Of a stretch of 64,000 bases of DNA, positions 35,801 to 43,486 are shown one piece after another. This DNA comes from JAHBNG01 sp039028975 (GTDB taxonomy: Bacteria; Chloroflexota; Anaerolineae; Caldilineales; Caldilineaceae). The position numbers and the translations under genes were made by a program. Each line of letters opens with the position of its first letter. The stretch's first letter is position 1. The notes under the pieces were generated by a model. That model saw only the letters and a list, made by a program, of their open reading frames with translations. It made no database searches and was not told the DNA's origin. The DNA lies in assembly GCA_039028975.1 (NCBI GenBank), contig JBCCHB010000079.1, positions 9,934 to 73,933 of the forward strand, given 5' to 3'.

Positions 35801-35971
35801 CCACGACCTCAACGGCGTGATGAGAATCGAAACAACGATAATAACAATAGAGATAATAATGACAACGAAGAAGCAGAAGAAGAGCCTACAGCCACGCCAA
35901 GCGACGTACGTGGCGGGGTGGAAGATTCTTCTTCCGGCTCTCCATTTGAATCGCCGCTTGATACACCATAG
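32810..35971 (+). CDS. Secreted papain-like-fold protein with SH3b and Ig-like domains
   Basis: 1053 aa from ATG 32810, which has a GAGG ribosome-binding site at eight bases; ATG 32789 overlaps the upstream gene. A signal peptide (TLTLFLFIVGSLRSSSFPLQ) is followed by a domain with a plausible C-H-N/D set of the papain-like fold: Cys in SGHCVGFTVMG (about 121), His in AAHSLMAFG (about 209) and VYDNNHPG (about 230). An all-helical acidic region (about 540-760) has repeated Asp/Glu-Leu-rich motifs. An SH3b domain (about 783-847, SSSLNVRPGPG, VVGWVSA) sits between Pro/Thr linkers, and an Ig-like domain (CECTEIFWRAEGVQAVYF) and an Asn/Asp-rich tail end the protein. Peptidase activity is an inference. 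Confidence 0.75.
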   Translation: MFHNPFRIRIRRALTLTLFLFIVGSLRSSSFPLQLMAASSKAPTAQNGEILVESGYLPDPNGFQFENYGKQFPEGDLTIQELQELFGNEQICSRMDGSTCVPNPEAQLFKRMMNKYMQSGHCVGFTVMGFRLWDQQFDASEFSTQAQLTYDIPQEVSIMRQIAANYTLQFVPEVIEQTVSGTPVEVVNALLAAESTEVEIGIANRTGAAHSLMAFGLADMGNDIIHILVYDNNHPGLELFVEVDMARNSWRYSMAAMNPEEDTEVWEGDADSKTLLYIPLSAYNVTPRTWPLSQEQKENRGRSTIVSLTGDGDFLAQDSRGRANGVWAGVYFNNIPGGKTIPARGSLSGKGAYVALPSEGELSVLAGNSNFSQDEPGILQVLTPDFSVALEGLALQRNSQESLFFSETERMIKYTAGSDQKTTIKVAIDNPNPDEESPETLFVIGNIDYTPSSGLTITDNSQRSLAIESEDVADDKVTLIVGRVDSSGQSVFATNDLSLRPGGSVNLIFDSQAAGQPLEVDIDPEGDGSFETISLENEFPQAVLEDARSAEDIIILMDESAAYLGPADINNLMDELGNVPLDGDDFGRLIFSFDEFGLDDREIIRLIQLTGLSPEEIAEFIFELRLDEDELIGFVQSIGLTNAVYEDVLTWLAELEEVHQLLVEIDFIDPTPGQEAEVILPYFTDSNLSLRQQGNLLERILSQQTVNIEQAEQIIFDLNLTSGDEALIREDLLLPATPDETPAAEPTLAARQTPTFTPDADSELDDTPTPTPTLTPTSVPVVSSCQIVSSSLNVRPGPGIEYNPPVTSLPASQALIPVARNPQSTWVQIEAGNVVGWVSASAQFISCTFDIGTLPIGEIPPTPTPAPTPTATPTIISSGDGESTGSESPGSESVSEPEPSTPDEVTAAGAQSSDIELRTTRQEIKQCECTEIFWRAEGVQAVYFQNEGQAGVSSQQVCPQATETYTLRVINTDGTEEVRQLTIDVIPDATCVEPTPTPRPQRRDENRNNDNNNRDNNDNEEAEEEPTATPSDVRGGVEDSSSGSPFESPLDTP

Positions 35972-36063
35972 AATTAGTCATCAGCAGTCGTTTGGTTGTT
36001 TATTTATTTTTCGTGATTATCAACAGATTAAACGGATTCTACAGAAAAAAAGGAGCCGAACCA

Positions 36064-36864
36064 ATGCAAAGCACAAATGGCCACCAATCCACAATTCAGC
36101 GCAAATCCCTAACCGAAGAGCAGGTCAACCGTTTCTGGACAGATGGCTATTTGACTATCGGCAAAGTGCTTGAGGATGATGAAATTGAGCTGTTACGCCA
36201 GGAGTACGATCGCGAGTTTGAGTTGGCGCGCGGTGGCCACGGCAACTTTCGTAACCTTGCCATCGATGATACTGACGACGTGAATGCCAAGAATGAGGCC
36301 GAAACCCAGATGCTCCAGATTATGCAGGTGTGTGAGCGCAATATTCATTTTCGCAAGCTACTCTATGATATACGCATTCTGGATCGAGTGGAAGATCTGA
36401 TTGGCCCCAACATCCAGCTCTTTCATGATCAGGCGCTCTTCAAGCCTGCCCATCACGGCGGTCCCGTTCATTGGCATCAGGACAATGCCTACTGGCAATG
36501 CTCCCCGCCCAACCTTGTGAGCTGCTGGATGACCCTGGATGACGTAGATATTCATAATGGGGCCATGCAGTTTCTCCCAGGGACCCACTTCCGGGCTGAA
36601 TCTCATGGCCAAGCCTCAGAAACCAATGCACTCTTAGATATGGGTGAGCAGATCGATGACAGTCAGGCCGTGGCAATTGAACTCCCGGCCGGTGGTGTGA
36701 CGTTGCATCACTGTCAAACCCTCCACTATACTGCGCCCAATAGTACAGAGCGCCAGCGCCGCGCCTTTGCCATTCATTTTATGACACCTGGCACCAAATC
36801 GTTACGAACTTTCGAGTATTTAGATGTCTCCTTTGCCCGGCCAATTTTGCGAATGCGCGTTTAG
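36064..36864 (+). CDS. Phytanoyl-CoA dioxygenase family protein (PhyH)
   Basis: 266 aa from ATG 36064, chosen because AGGAG lies eight bases upstream; an earlier in-frame start (35992) has no such site. Fe(II)/2-oxoglutarate oxygenase of the PhyH group: N-terminal LTEEQVNRFWTDGYLTIGKVL, the metal HxD in VHWHQDNAYW (about 136-138), GAMQFLPGTHF, and the distal His plus 2-oxoglutarate Arg in GGVTLHHCQTLHYTAPN..RRAFAIHF. The natural substrate is unknown. It is not clearly linked to neighbours, and converges with recJ with only 43 bases between them. Confidence 0.92.
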   Translation: MQSTNGHQSTIQRKSLTEEQVNRFWTDGYLTIGKVLEDDEIELLRQEYDREFELARGGHGNFRNLAIDDTDDVNAKNEAETQMLQIMQVCERNIHFRKLLYDIRILDRVEDLIGPNIQLFHDQALFKPAHHGGPVHWHQDNAYWQCSPPNLVSCWMTLDDVDIHNGAMQFLPGTHFRAESHGQASETNALLDMGEQIDDSQAVAIELPAGGVTLHHCQTLHYTAPNSTERQRRAFAIHFMTPGTKSLRTFEYLDVSFARPILRMRV

Positions 36865-36907
36865 AGAGGACGAGGAGATGAGGAGATGAGGGGTGGCCAG
36901 CTAAGGG

Positions 36908-39370
36908 TCACTTAGTTGGTAGTAGTTCGGTCAGCTTGGCTCTTTGGAAAAAGCGTCGGTAAGCTCGGACTTCGGCAAGCTGTTCCTCAAGCTCTGCTAC
37001 TAGAATTTGGGGCATATTGGCTTCCGCCTCACCATTTCCCTTTGAAATACGAACGGCATCATCGGTCGCCCACTCATTCAAAACAATCAACCCTTTGGAT
37101 TCAAGTAGGCGCAGGGTATGCCGAATAACGCTCGTTGTAGTACCCAGGCGAGCCGCTGAATTGGTCAATGATAGCTCCCCTTGGCGGTTCAGGACATATT
37201 TGCACATGCCCGCAACATGCCGCAATACGCCATCTAAGCTGTCATCGGTACTTCGCTGGCCACAGATATAAACTTCATGAGGCGTCACTTGCTCCACCAA
37301 TCCCAGCAGAACTTCTGCCGACGGGGGAATAGTCCAAAGCACAAGAGTGGTTGCCTCTACCTGTAACTGGCTTCGGGGTGCATAGGAGACAGGGTCGGGT
37401 AGATTGATTCCTTCTGCATACCACGTCGCTTGGACAGTAGATGGAAGGGATTCATAAAGAGAGGGATGATTCATAAAGAGCGTAGATTGCCGCTCTTGGC
37501 TGCCCATGTTGGGGCGTTTGTCTATAATCTGAAGGGTAGCTTTGGCATTTAGATCAATATCGGCAGCATCCAAGTAGGTGGTTCGGCTGGCTACGTACAT
37601 CAATTGTACGCTACGCTCTCCACGAAACTCGTTGATATTCAGCGTATATACGATATCCAGCGGCTCGGGTGGGAGTTCAATATCGCCACTGTTGAACCAG
37701 AGCACAGGCAGTGCTTTTCCATCTTTGGTCTGCTGGACCTCAAATTTACGATGATTGCCCTCCCGACCAATTCTCTGATCTTTCACCACTCGCACGCCGC
37801 TACTGATGAAATTCGGTGTAGGGTTCCCGTTCCCGAAGGGAGCTAGTCTCTGTATCTGCTCCACTAATTCGAGATTGATCTCATCAATCGTCAGCTCAGC
37901 GTCAATGGCAAGCTTCGGCGGGCCGTCATCAATGCGATGCAGCTCGATCTGGCGATCTAGCTCTCGACGGAACGCATCAATATTTTCAGGCAAAAGGCTC
38001 AACCCTGCTGCACCAGGATGCCCGCCATGACCGATTAGCAGATGACTACAAGCAGCGATCGAAGCTCCAATGTCAACCCCAGGTATGCTCCGGGCGCTAC
38101 CACGAGCCGCTTCTCCCGGTGGATTGAGCATGAGCACAACTGGTCGATTGAACTCCTCAACCAATCGCGATGCAACGATTCCTACAATGCCAGCGTGCCA
38201 AGCCGGGTGACTTAGGACCAGCCCATTAAAATCCAGGAGTTCTGGCCTGCGGTCAATCATCTCCAGAGCCGCACCGGTGGTCTGGCTTGTGATGAGACGC
38301 CGCTGTTGATTCAGTCGCTCCATTGTGGCCGCTAATTGACCGGCACGGATGGGATCATGCGTCGTTAACAGTTCAACCGCAACGGTGGCATCCTCTAGCC
38401 GACCCAAGGCGTTCATGCGTGGCCCCAATTGAAAGCCAATATCATCTGTTGTGATATTGGCGGGCACTACTTTGCCCACGTCCATTAGGGCCAAAAGACC
38501 CGTCCGTTGGGTGGTACGTAATTGGTTGAGTCCTAATTGGAGTAGATAGCGGGCGTCATGAACCTGCTCGGCTACATCCGCTACAATGCCTAAGGCAACT
38601 AGATCCAGGAGTTCATCTTCCGCTCCCGTTATGTCTGCCAAGGCATAAAGCTGCTGCATCAGTTTGTAGGCCACACCCACGCCAGGAAGGGTACGTAGCG
38701 GATCATCGGCAGGCTGAAACTTGGGGTTGACGATAGCGTCAGCCACGCGCACGCTGAGACCTGGCAGATGCAGGGGATCCACGCCCCATAGCGGATCAGT
38801 CGCTGGGTTGATTCCTTCAAACTCGGCAGTCAAATCGTGATGGTCGGTCAGTATGACGGTTAGACCGTGCTCCTTGGCCATTTGAACTGCTTCTGCCTCA
38901 GCAATTCCCGTATCACAGCTGAGCAACAGATGAGGTTTCCACGCTGGATCGTCTAGCCATGTCTGCAAAAATGCGGGTTTGATGCCGTGGCTTTCCGTAA
39001 AGCGATTGGGAACATGAAAGCGAATCTGTTCTGACTCACAGAGCTTCAGCAAGCCCGCCACGAGAAGCGATGTGCTGGTCTGGCCATCCACATCGAAATC
39101 TCCCCAGACCAAAATATTCTGCTCGGCTTGAATCGCATCATAGAGAATTTTGGCCGCCACCTCTACCCCGAACAACTCACTGGGTGCCGCTGGAAAATAG
39201 TGACTGGGGTCTAGAAACGCTCGTGCCTCAATTGGATCAACAATCCCCCTCTGAACCAAAAGCCGAGCTACCAGCGGGTGTCCGCCAACGCGATCAGCTA
39301 GGTCGGAAGGAATCGTAACGGGAGACGCAATGGCCCATTCAAGTTGCATAGGTCTATTTCGCTTGGACAA
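36908..39370 (-). CDS. recJ: Single-stranded-DNA-specific exonuclease RecJ, long form
   Basis: 820 aa from a TTG; ATG 39349 (seven residues in) is an equally likely start. DHH phosphoesterase core with WGDFDVDGQTSTSLL, LLSCDTGIAEAEAV and ILTDHHDLT, then DHHA1 with GHGGHPGAAGLSL. It degrades single-stranded DNA 5' to 3' in recombination and repair. Most RecJ proteins are about 570 aa; here about 250 extra residues follow the OB-like domain. The extra region includes a winged-helix-like stretch (LSLTNSAARLGTTTSVIRHTLRLLESKGLIVL, near 735-770) and a helical end. The element at 39375-39444 lies immediately upstream. Confidence 0.93.
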   Translation of the reverse strand: MSKRNRPMQLEWAIASPVTIPSDLADRVGGHPLVARLLVQRGIVDPIEARAFLDPSHYFPAAPSELFGVEVAAKILYDAIQAEQNILVWGDFDVDGQTSTSLLVAGLLKLCESEQIRFHVPNRFTESHGIKPAFLQTWLDDPAWKPHLLLSCDTGIAEAEAVQMAKEHGLTVILTDHHDLTAEFEGINPATDPLWGVDPLHLPGLSVRVADAIVNPKFQPADDPLRTLPGVGVAYKLMQQLYALADITGAEDELLDLVALGIVADVAEQVHDARYLLQLGLNQLRTTQRTGLLALMDVGKVVPANITTDDIGFQLGPRMNALGRLEDATVAVELLTTHDPIRAGQLAATMERLNQQRRLITSQTTGAALEMIDRRPELLDFNGLVLSHPAWHAGIVGIVASRLVEEFNRPVVLMLNPPGEAARGSARSIPGVDIGASIAACSHLLIGHGGHPGAAGLSLLPENIDAFRRELDRQIELHRIDDGPPKLAIDAELTIDEINLELVEQIQRLAPFGNGNPTPNFISSGVRVVKDQRIGREGNHRKFEVQQTKDGKALPVLWFNSGDIELPPEPLDIVYTLNINEFRGERSVQLMYVASRTTYLDAADIDLNAKATLQIIDKRPNMGSQERQSTLFMNHPSLYESLPSTVQATWYAEGINLPDPVSYAPRSQLQVEATTLVLWTIPPSAEVLLGLVEQVTPHEVYICGQRSTDDSLDGVLRHVAGMCKYVLNRQGELSLTNSAARLGTTTSVIRHTLRLLESKGLIVLNEWATDDAVRISKGNGEAEANMPQILVAELEEQLAEVRAYRRFFQRAKLTELLPTK

Positions 39371-39374
39371 TACA

Positions 39375-39444
39375 CTTCGTCAGAAAAGTCGTATCCCGAC
39401 TCTTGCCCCATCCACTCTGGGAAATTTCGAGAAGGGAGAAGATC
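39375..39444 (-). repeat. Shared ~70-bp upstream element, copy at recJ
   Basis: Aligns with 24281-24350. On the minus strand it ends a few bases before the TTG of recJ and carries the hairpin AGTCGGGATACGACT. Confidence 0.6.
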
Positions 39445-39543
39445 CTCATCTTCATGGGGACAAGCTTCCCGTCTACACGGGAACAAATTTTTCTAGCTAT
39501 CTATTTCAGTAGCTTCCCAGGTCGGATCCTTCCAGTGTACCAC

Positions 39544-39678
39544 ATGGCCCAAAAGTTGCAAGTCGTAACGACGCCAATCGGACTAGACCAAAAAGAGCAA
39601 GAAAGATACGTCATTTATCTGATGCGGGAAGATAGACGGGATGATATACTGAGGGCGATTACGATATTTCGTGTTTGA
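39544..39678 (+). CDS. Possible 44-aa small protein
   Basis: A 44-codon frame starting MAQKLQVVTTPIGLDQKEQE and rich in charged residues (REDRRDDILRAI), unlike random intergenic translations. It ends 13 bases before a very strong plus-strand terminator that has no other gene to serve. No clear Shine-Dalgarno precedes the ATG, and the frame is open further upstream (to 39403). A small RNA ending at the same terminator is the alternative. Confidence 0.35.
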   Translation: MAQKLQVVTTPIGLDQKEQERYVIYLMREDRRDDILRAITIFRV

Positions 39679-39690
39679 TACAGGACGTCA

Positions 39691-39728
39691 CAGCAGGACC
39701 CGTCAAAATGCGGGTCCTGTTGCTTTTT
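39691..39728 (+). terminator. Rho-independent terminator
   Basis: 12-base stem CAGCAGGACCCG / CGGGTCCTGTTG (39691-39702, 39711-39722) with an 8-base loop, then CTTTTT. It points to the plus strand, although the genes on both sides (recJ and the ELW protein gene) are on the minus strand. Confidence 0.85.
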
Positions 39729-39795
39729 ATGATATCAGTAAACGATACGTTGCATCTGTAACCAAGCACAAATGCAATGACATTTAACTAGACTC

Positions 39796-42573
39796 CTATT
39801 CATTACTGAAAAAAGGTATATAATGGAATATATGTAAAGGTGAAGTTTCTTCGGGTTCGTCAACCACATCTAGTGACAAAGGTGCGAGAACAGATATACT
39901 ATGTAGCTGGCGACCGTTCACTCCGTCGTCTGCACTAAAGTATAGGATGCCATCCGAATAGGTGAGATCGCTTGGATTAGAACCTGGCATACCCGGATAG
40001 AGGTCGAAGAGCATCATGGTGCTCGATGCTGTACCGTCACTCGTCCACAGTTCCGCACCGTGGATGCCGTCATCGGCGCTAAAGTAGATGGAATCACCAA
40101 CTCGCAATGGCGGTCCGATTTGGGAACCGTATGTTCCCAGGCGTATATCGGACACCAAGCTGGTCCCCTCTGCTGTCCCATCGCTACGCCATAATTCAGA
40201 ACCGTTTAGACCATCATTGGCTCGAAATAGGACATAATCACCCATAGACGTTATGGCTGCCGGCAGGCTACTATCACTGCCTGGGTGAATATCTACCACA
40301 AGCTCTGTTCCCTCTTCTGTGCCATCGGTGCGCCATAGTTCTCGACCATAAGTTTGATGGTCAGCGCTGAAGATGACATAATTTGTACCAACTATTGAGC
40401 GGGTATTATCCGATATCGAGATTCCAGCAAACCCTTGTGGTTGTGAACCATTATAGAGTCCTGAGGCGATTACCTTTATTAACTCAGTCCCAGACTCTGT
40501 ACCATCGCTTCGCCATAGCTCTCTGCCATCATAATCGTCCCCGTATGCAGAGAAGTAGAGATGGCCATCGTGAAAAAATAATGACTCCGGGTAAGCTGAT
40601 GCAAACCCCTCGTGTATATCTTTGATCAATACCGTACCCGCTTCTGTACCATCGCTTTTCCACAATTCGTACCCATGCTCCCTATCGGTGGCCGAAAAGA
40701 AGAGGGTTTGGCCACTGGGATAAAGCGGAGGGAAATTGCTGATATTTATCTGTTTTATGGACTCTGTCCCTTGCACAGTACCGTCACTACGCCATAACTC
40801 ATTATCCTTTGTGAAGTAGAGTAGGGAATTCAGCGCTGCAAGATTGTATACACGGCGATCCTCTAAAATGACGGTGTCTTCTAACGTGCCATCTGACTTC
40901 CACAGGACAGAATCGAAGATAAAATAAAAGGTACTCCCAACCGTCTCCGCGCGTATAGAGGGGGCATAGTACGAACTTTCTGGGTCAAACGATTTGATCC
41001 GGTTGGTGCCGCTGACGGTCCCATCACTCCTCCAAAGGCTATTTTGTATACGGTTGTTGACTTTCTCACTGCTGAAGAAGTTGATCGTATCATTCGAAGA
41101 GGCGAAGACGTCTAGATTCGTGCCAAGCGAATTTGCATCAATATCTTTGAACAAGGTAGTGCCGTCAGGTGAGCCATCGCTCTGCCATAGCTCCTTACCC
41201 ACAATGCCATCATCCACACCAAATAGGACGCCATCGTCGATTGAGTAGATAGGCGAAGGATATGCCCGAAGGGTCGCATTATCCAACTCTGATGGCACAA
41301 TATCTTTTATCATCCCCGTTCCTTCGCTTGTCCCATCACTATACCACAATTCATTACCGCTATCGCTAGAGGCTAAAAAATACGCATTGTCGCCTACCAC
41401 CTCTATCTCTTGCAGATATGGGACTGGTGCATCAAGGGAGAATGTACCGTCTGCTGTGCCATCCGAACGCCATAACGTACGGTTATAGGATGTCCCCTGA
41501 AGAACTGAGCCTGTGAAGTAGAGCAGATTGTCTCCTGGGAACCGCCCATAAATACCTCCGCCTACCTCAGTTTGTAGAAGATGTGCTGTATTCTCTTCGG
41601 TCCCATCTGTATGCCATAAATTCCTCCTCAATCCATAGAAGAGCTTGTTATTGACTTCATTTAAACCTGTTATGGGACTAGGATAACTACTGGTAATTAG
41701 ATGTGTTCCCGTTATCGTACCGTCACTTTGCCATAATTCCCCGCCAATTGTTAGGTAGTACGAATCAAAATAGAGAGAACCATTCGCTACAACCAGATCA
41801 TTAATCTGACGTAGATGCTCACTGCCTTCATCAATGTCTATGGCGATATAGGTCCCTTCTGTTGTGCCATCTGTTTGCCAAACGTTGTATCCATTGAGTG
41901 GTTCAAATGCCGTAAAATAGAACTGATCGTCCCATACTGTAAAATTTTGTGGATTTGAATCCTCTACGCCCTGATTTATGTCAAGAAAAAGGTGCGTACC
42001 GTCTATGGTACCGTCGCTGCGCCACAACTCGGCACCATGTTCGGGGTCAGATTCTCGAAAATAGAGAACGCCATCAAAGACTGCAAAATCCCAAAAACGC
42101 CAAGCCTCACTTTGGAACGAATGGACCAGAAAGGTACCACTCGAAGTACCGTCACTTCGCCATAGCTCATACTCATGGTAGAAGGTATCGACTAAGGGGC
42201 CTTGGTCGACCACAAAGAAGAGAAATTCTTCAGATGCAGCCACAGGCGCGTCGTGATACTTGGTCGGTTCATATGGAGGGCGGTGTATAGGTTCATATAA
42301 ACGAATATCTTTGACGAGAATCGTGCCATCTGCCGTTCCATCTGTCTTCCAAAGACCACCTTGTTTTCCTGCCAACCCAAAGTAGGTTTCACCTTTAAAC
42401 TGAATAAAGCTGTGGGGTGATGAGCTGGCGGGGCCAAGGTGTTCGTCGGTCAATAGGAGTGGCGTCTGTTGTCCTATCTGTTGTGCCCAAGCAAGACCCG
42501 TAAACCCTATATACACAAAATAGGCACAGATGATGATGACGCGCAAAGCAAGGTAGAACGTTCGTATACTCAT
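39796..42573 (-). CDS. Secreted ELWxSDGT-repeat protein (beta-propeller-like)
   Basis: 925 aa. A signal peptide (ALRVIIICAYFVYIGFTGLAWA) is followed by about 17 units with the core LW(R/K/Q)SDGTxxGTxLxxDI. Each unit also has a LYFSADDGxxGxE-type half, about 48-50 residues in all. Such hyalin-like ELW repeats are thought to form propeller blades in exported adhesion or carbohydrate-related proteins. The last residues, IFHYIPFFSNE, are a variant of the C-terminal tail shared by other exported proteins of this window. No enzymatic domain is seen. It is monocistronic and ends before a terminator of the opposite direction. Confidence 0.85.
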   Translation of the reverse strand: MSIRTFYLALRVIIICAYFVYIGFTGLAWAQQIGQQTPLLLTDEHLGPASSSPHSFIQFKGETYFGLAGKQGGLWKTDGTADGTILVKDIRLYEPIHRPPYEPTKYHDAPVAASEEFLFFVVDQGPLVDTFYHEYELWRSDGTSSGTFLVHSFQSEAWRFWDFAVFDGVLYFRESDPEHGAELWRSDGTIDGTHLFLDINQGVEDSNPQNFTVWDDQFYFTAFEPLNGYNVWQTDGTTEGTYIAIDIDEGSEHLRQINDLVVANGSLYFDSYYLTIGGELWQSDGTITGTHLITSSYPSPITGLNEVNNKLFYGLRRNLWHTDGTEENTAHLLQTEVGGGIYGRFPGDNLLYFTGSVLQGTSYNRTLWRSDGTADGTFSLDAPVPYLQEIEVVGDNAYFLASSDSGNELWYSDGTSEGTGMIKDIVPSELDNATLRAYPSPIYSIDDGVLFGVDDGIVGKELWQSDGSPDGTTLFKDIDANSLGTNLDVFASSNDTINFFSSEKVNNRIQNSLWRSDGTVSGTNRIKSFDPESSYYAPSIRAETVGSTFYFIFDSVLWKSDGTLEDTVILEDRRVYNLAALNSLLYFTKDNELWRSDGTVQGTESIKQINISNFPPLYPSGQTLFFSATDREHGYELWKSDGTEAGTVLIKDIHEGFASAYPESLFFHDGHLYFSAYGDDYDGRELWRSDGTESGTELIKVIASGLYNGSQPQGFAGISISDNTRSIVGTNYVIFSADHQTYGRELWRTDGTEEGTELVVDIHPGSDSSLPAAITSMGDYVLFRANDGLNGSELWRSDGTAEGTSLVSDIRLGTYGSQIGPPLRVGDSIYFSADDGIHGAELWTSDGTASSTMMLFDLYPGMPGSNPSDLTYSDGILYFSADDGVNGRQLHSISVLAPLSLDVVDEPEETSPLHIFHYIPFFSNE

Positions 42574-42973
42574 AATGGTTGCTCCTTTGGGTTAGGTTAT
42601 TCCAATTTTTTTTGCTGCCCAGATTCATAGGCGTGGGCTTAACTAAAGAACATCAGTGGCCTGAATATTACATTTATGGGTTGGCCCGTTCTTCAATTAC
42701 AATCCAATAACCTACCCGTGAGCAGCCTTTTAATATCGATGGTAGCAATCAATGGGCTTCCTCATACAACAACACATCTTCAAACGTCGAGTACAGGATA
42801 TCAGATAACGTGCCGTTGGAGCAATCGACACGTATGTCGATTTTACTCTGAGAAATGAGAGCTTCTTGCCGTAAAAGCACAAACTGAACTGCTAAGCGCC
42901 TAAGAAAGAATCTTGCCTTTTATGTCGTATATATTATTGAGTAATATCTTCATAATTTGCAAGGAGAATTTTC
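42574..42973. other. Intergenic region between divergent genes
   Basis: 400 bases between the ELW protein gene (minus) and the small membrane protein (plus). AT-rich near 42930-42960. Apart from the AAGGAGAA ribosome-binding site next to 42974, no repeat, promoter pair or gene was recognised; a 60-codon frame at 42676 looks random. Confidence 0.5.
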
Positions 42974-43450
42974 ATGTCAAAGTGGCTTGTAACAATCATA
43001 CTCTCGTTGGGTATATTTGATATACTTTACTTCGGTCTTGCTTCTTATTCTGAATTCACTCTTTGGAACCTGTGGGGAGTCGCACTAATAATCGTCTTTT
43101 TCATATGGATGCTTTGGATGCTCTTTCGACCTGCTCCTGGATTTTTCTCTCGCTGGGCTCTCATTGGGGGATTGGTTTGGGCCATTTGGGATCTGCCTGA
43201 GCTAGTGCAACGCTACAGACGAACGGTTGCTGGCGAATCTGCACCGCTCATTTTTCAGCCGGACGATGCACTCTTGCCGAGCTTGTTCCCATGGGAAAAT
43301 GTGGTTATGTTTTTTCTTGGCAATATGATGATTGGTTTCTTCTATGGGGCATTGGCTTGGCTTCTGTGCGCTCCCATCATTCGACACTACGCAAAAAAAG
43401 GGGCAGCGGAAACATCATCCGCCACCCCTACCGATTTAGATTTACCTTAA
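42974..43450 (+). CDS. Hypothetical four-helix membrane protein
   Basis: 158 aa; no family recognised. AAGGAGAA lies directly before the ATG. Four hydrophobic segments: 4-24 (LVTIILSLGIFDILYFGLA), 31-51 (LWGVALIIVFFIWMLWMLF), 58-75 (FSRWALIGGLVWAIWDLP) and 108-133 (VVMFFLGNMMIGFFYGALAWLL). The last 18 codons (KKGAAETSSATPTDLDLP) coincide with a hairpin that is a terminator for the convergent gene, so this C-terminus is constrained at the DNA level. Confidence 0.65.
   Translation: MSKWLVTIILSLGIFDILYFGLASYSEFTLWNLWGVALIIVFFIWMLWMLFRPAPGFFSRWALIGGLVWAIWDLPELVQRYRRTVAGESAPLIFQPDDALLPSLFPWENVVMFFLGNMMIGFFYGALAWLLCAPIIRHYAKKGAAETSSATPTDLDLP
43393..43428 (-). terminator. Rho-independent terminator of the DUF11-protein gene, inside the convergent coding sequence
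   Basis: On the minus strand GGGGTGGCGGA..TCCGCTGCCCC is followed by seven T (A run at 43393-43399). It is about 60 bases behind the stop of the gene at 43487-46951 and lies wholly within the 3' end of the plus-strand gene 42974-43450. Confidence 0.8.
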
Positions 43451-43486
43451 GGTCTTGAGGGCTGAGTAACCCATCCTACAATAGAC

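Noticed and set aside
42676..42858. 60-codon plus-strand frame between the ELW and membrane protein genes
   Set aside because: No ribosome-binding site and random composition.
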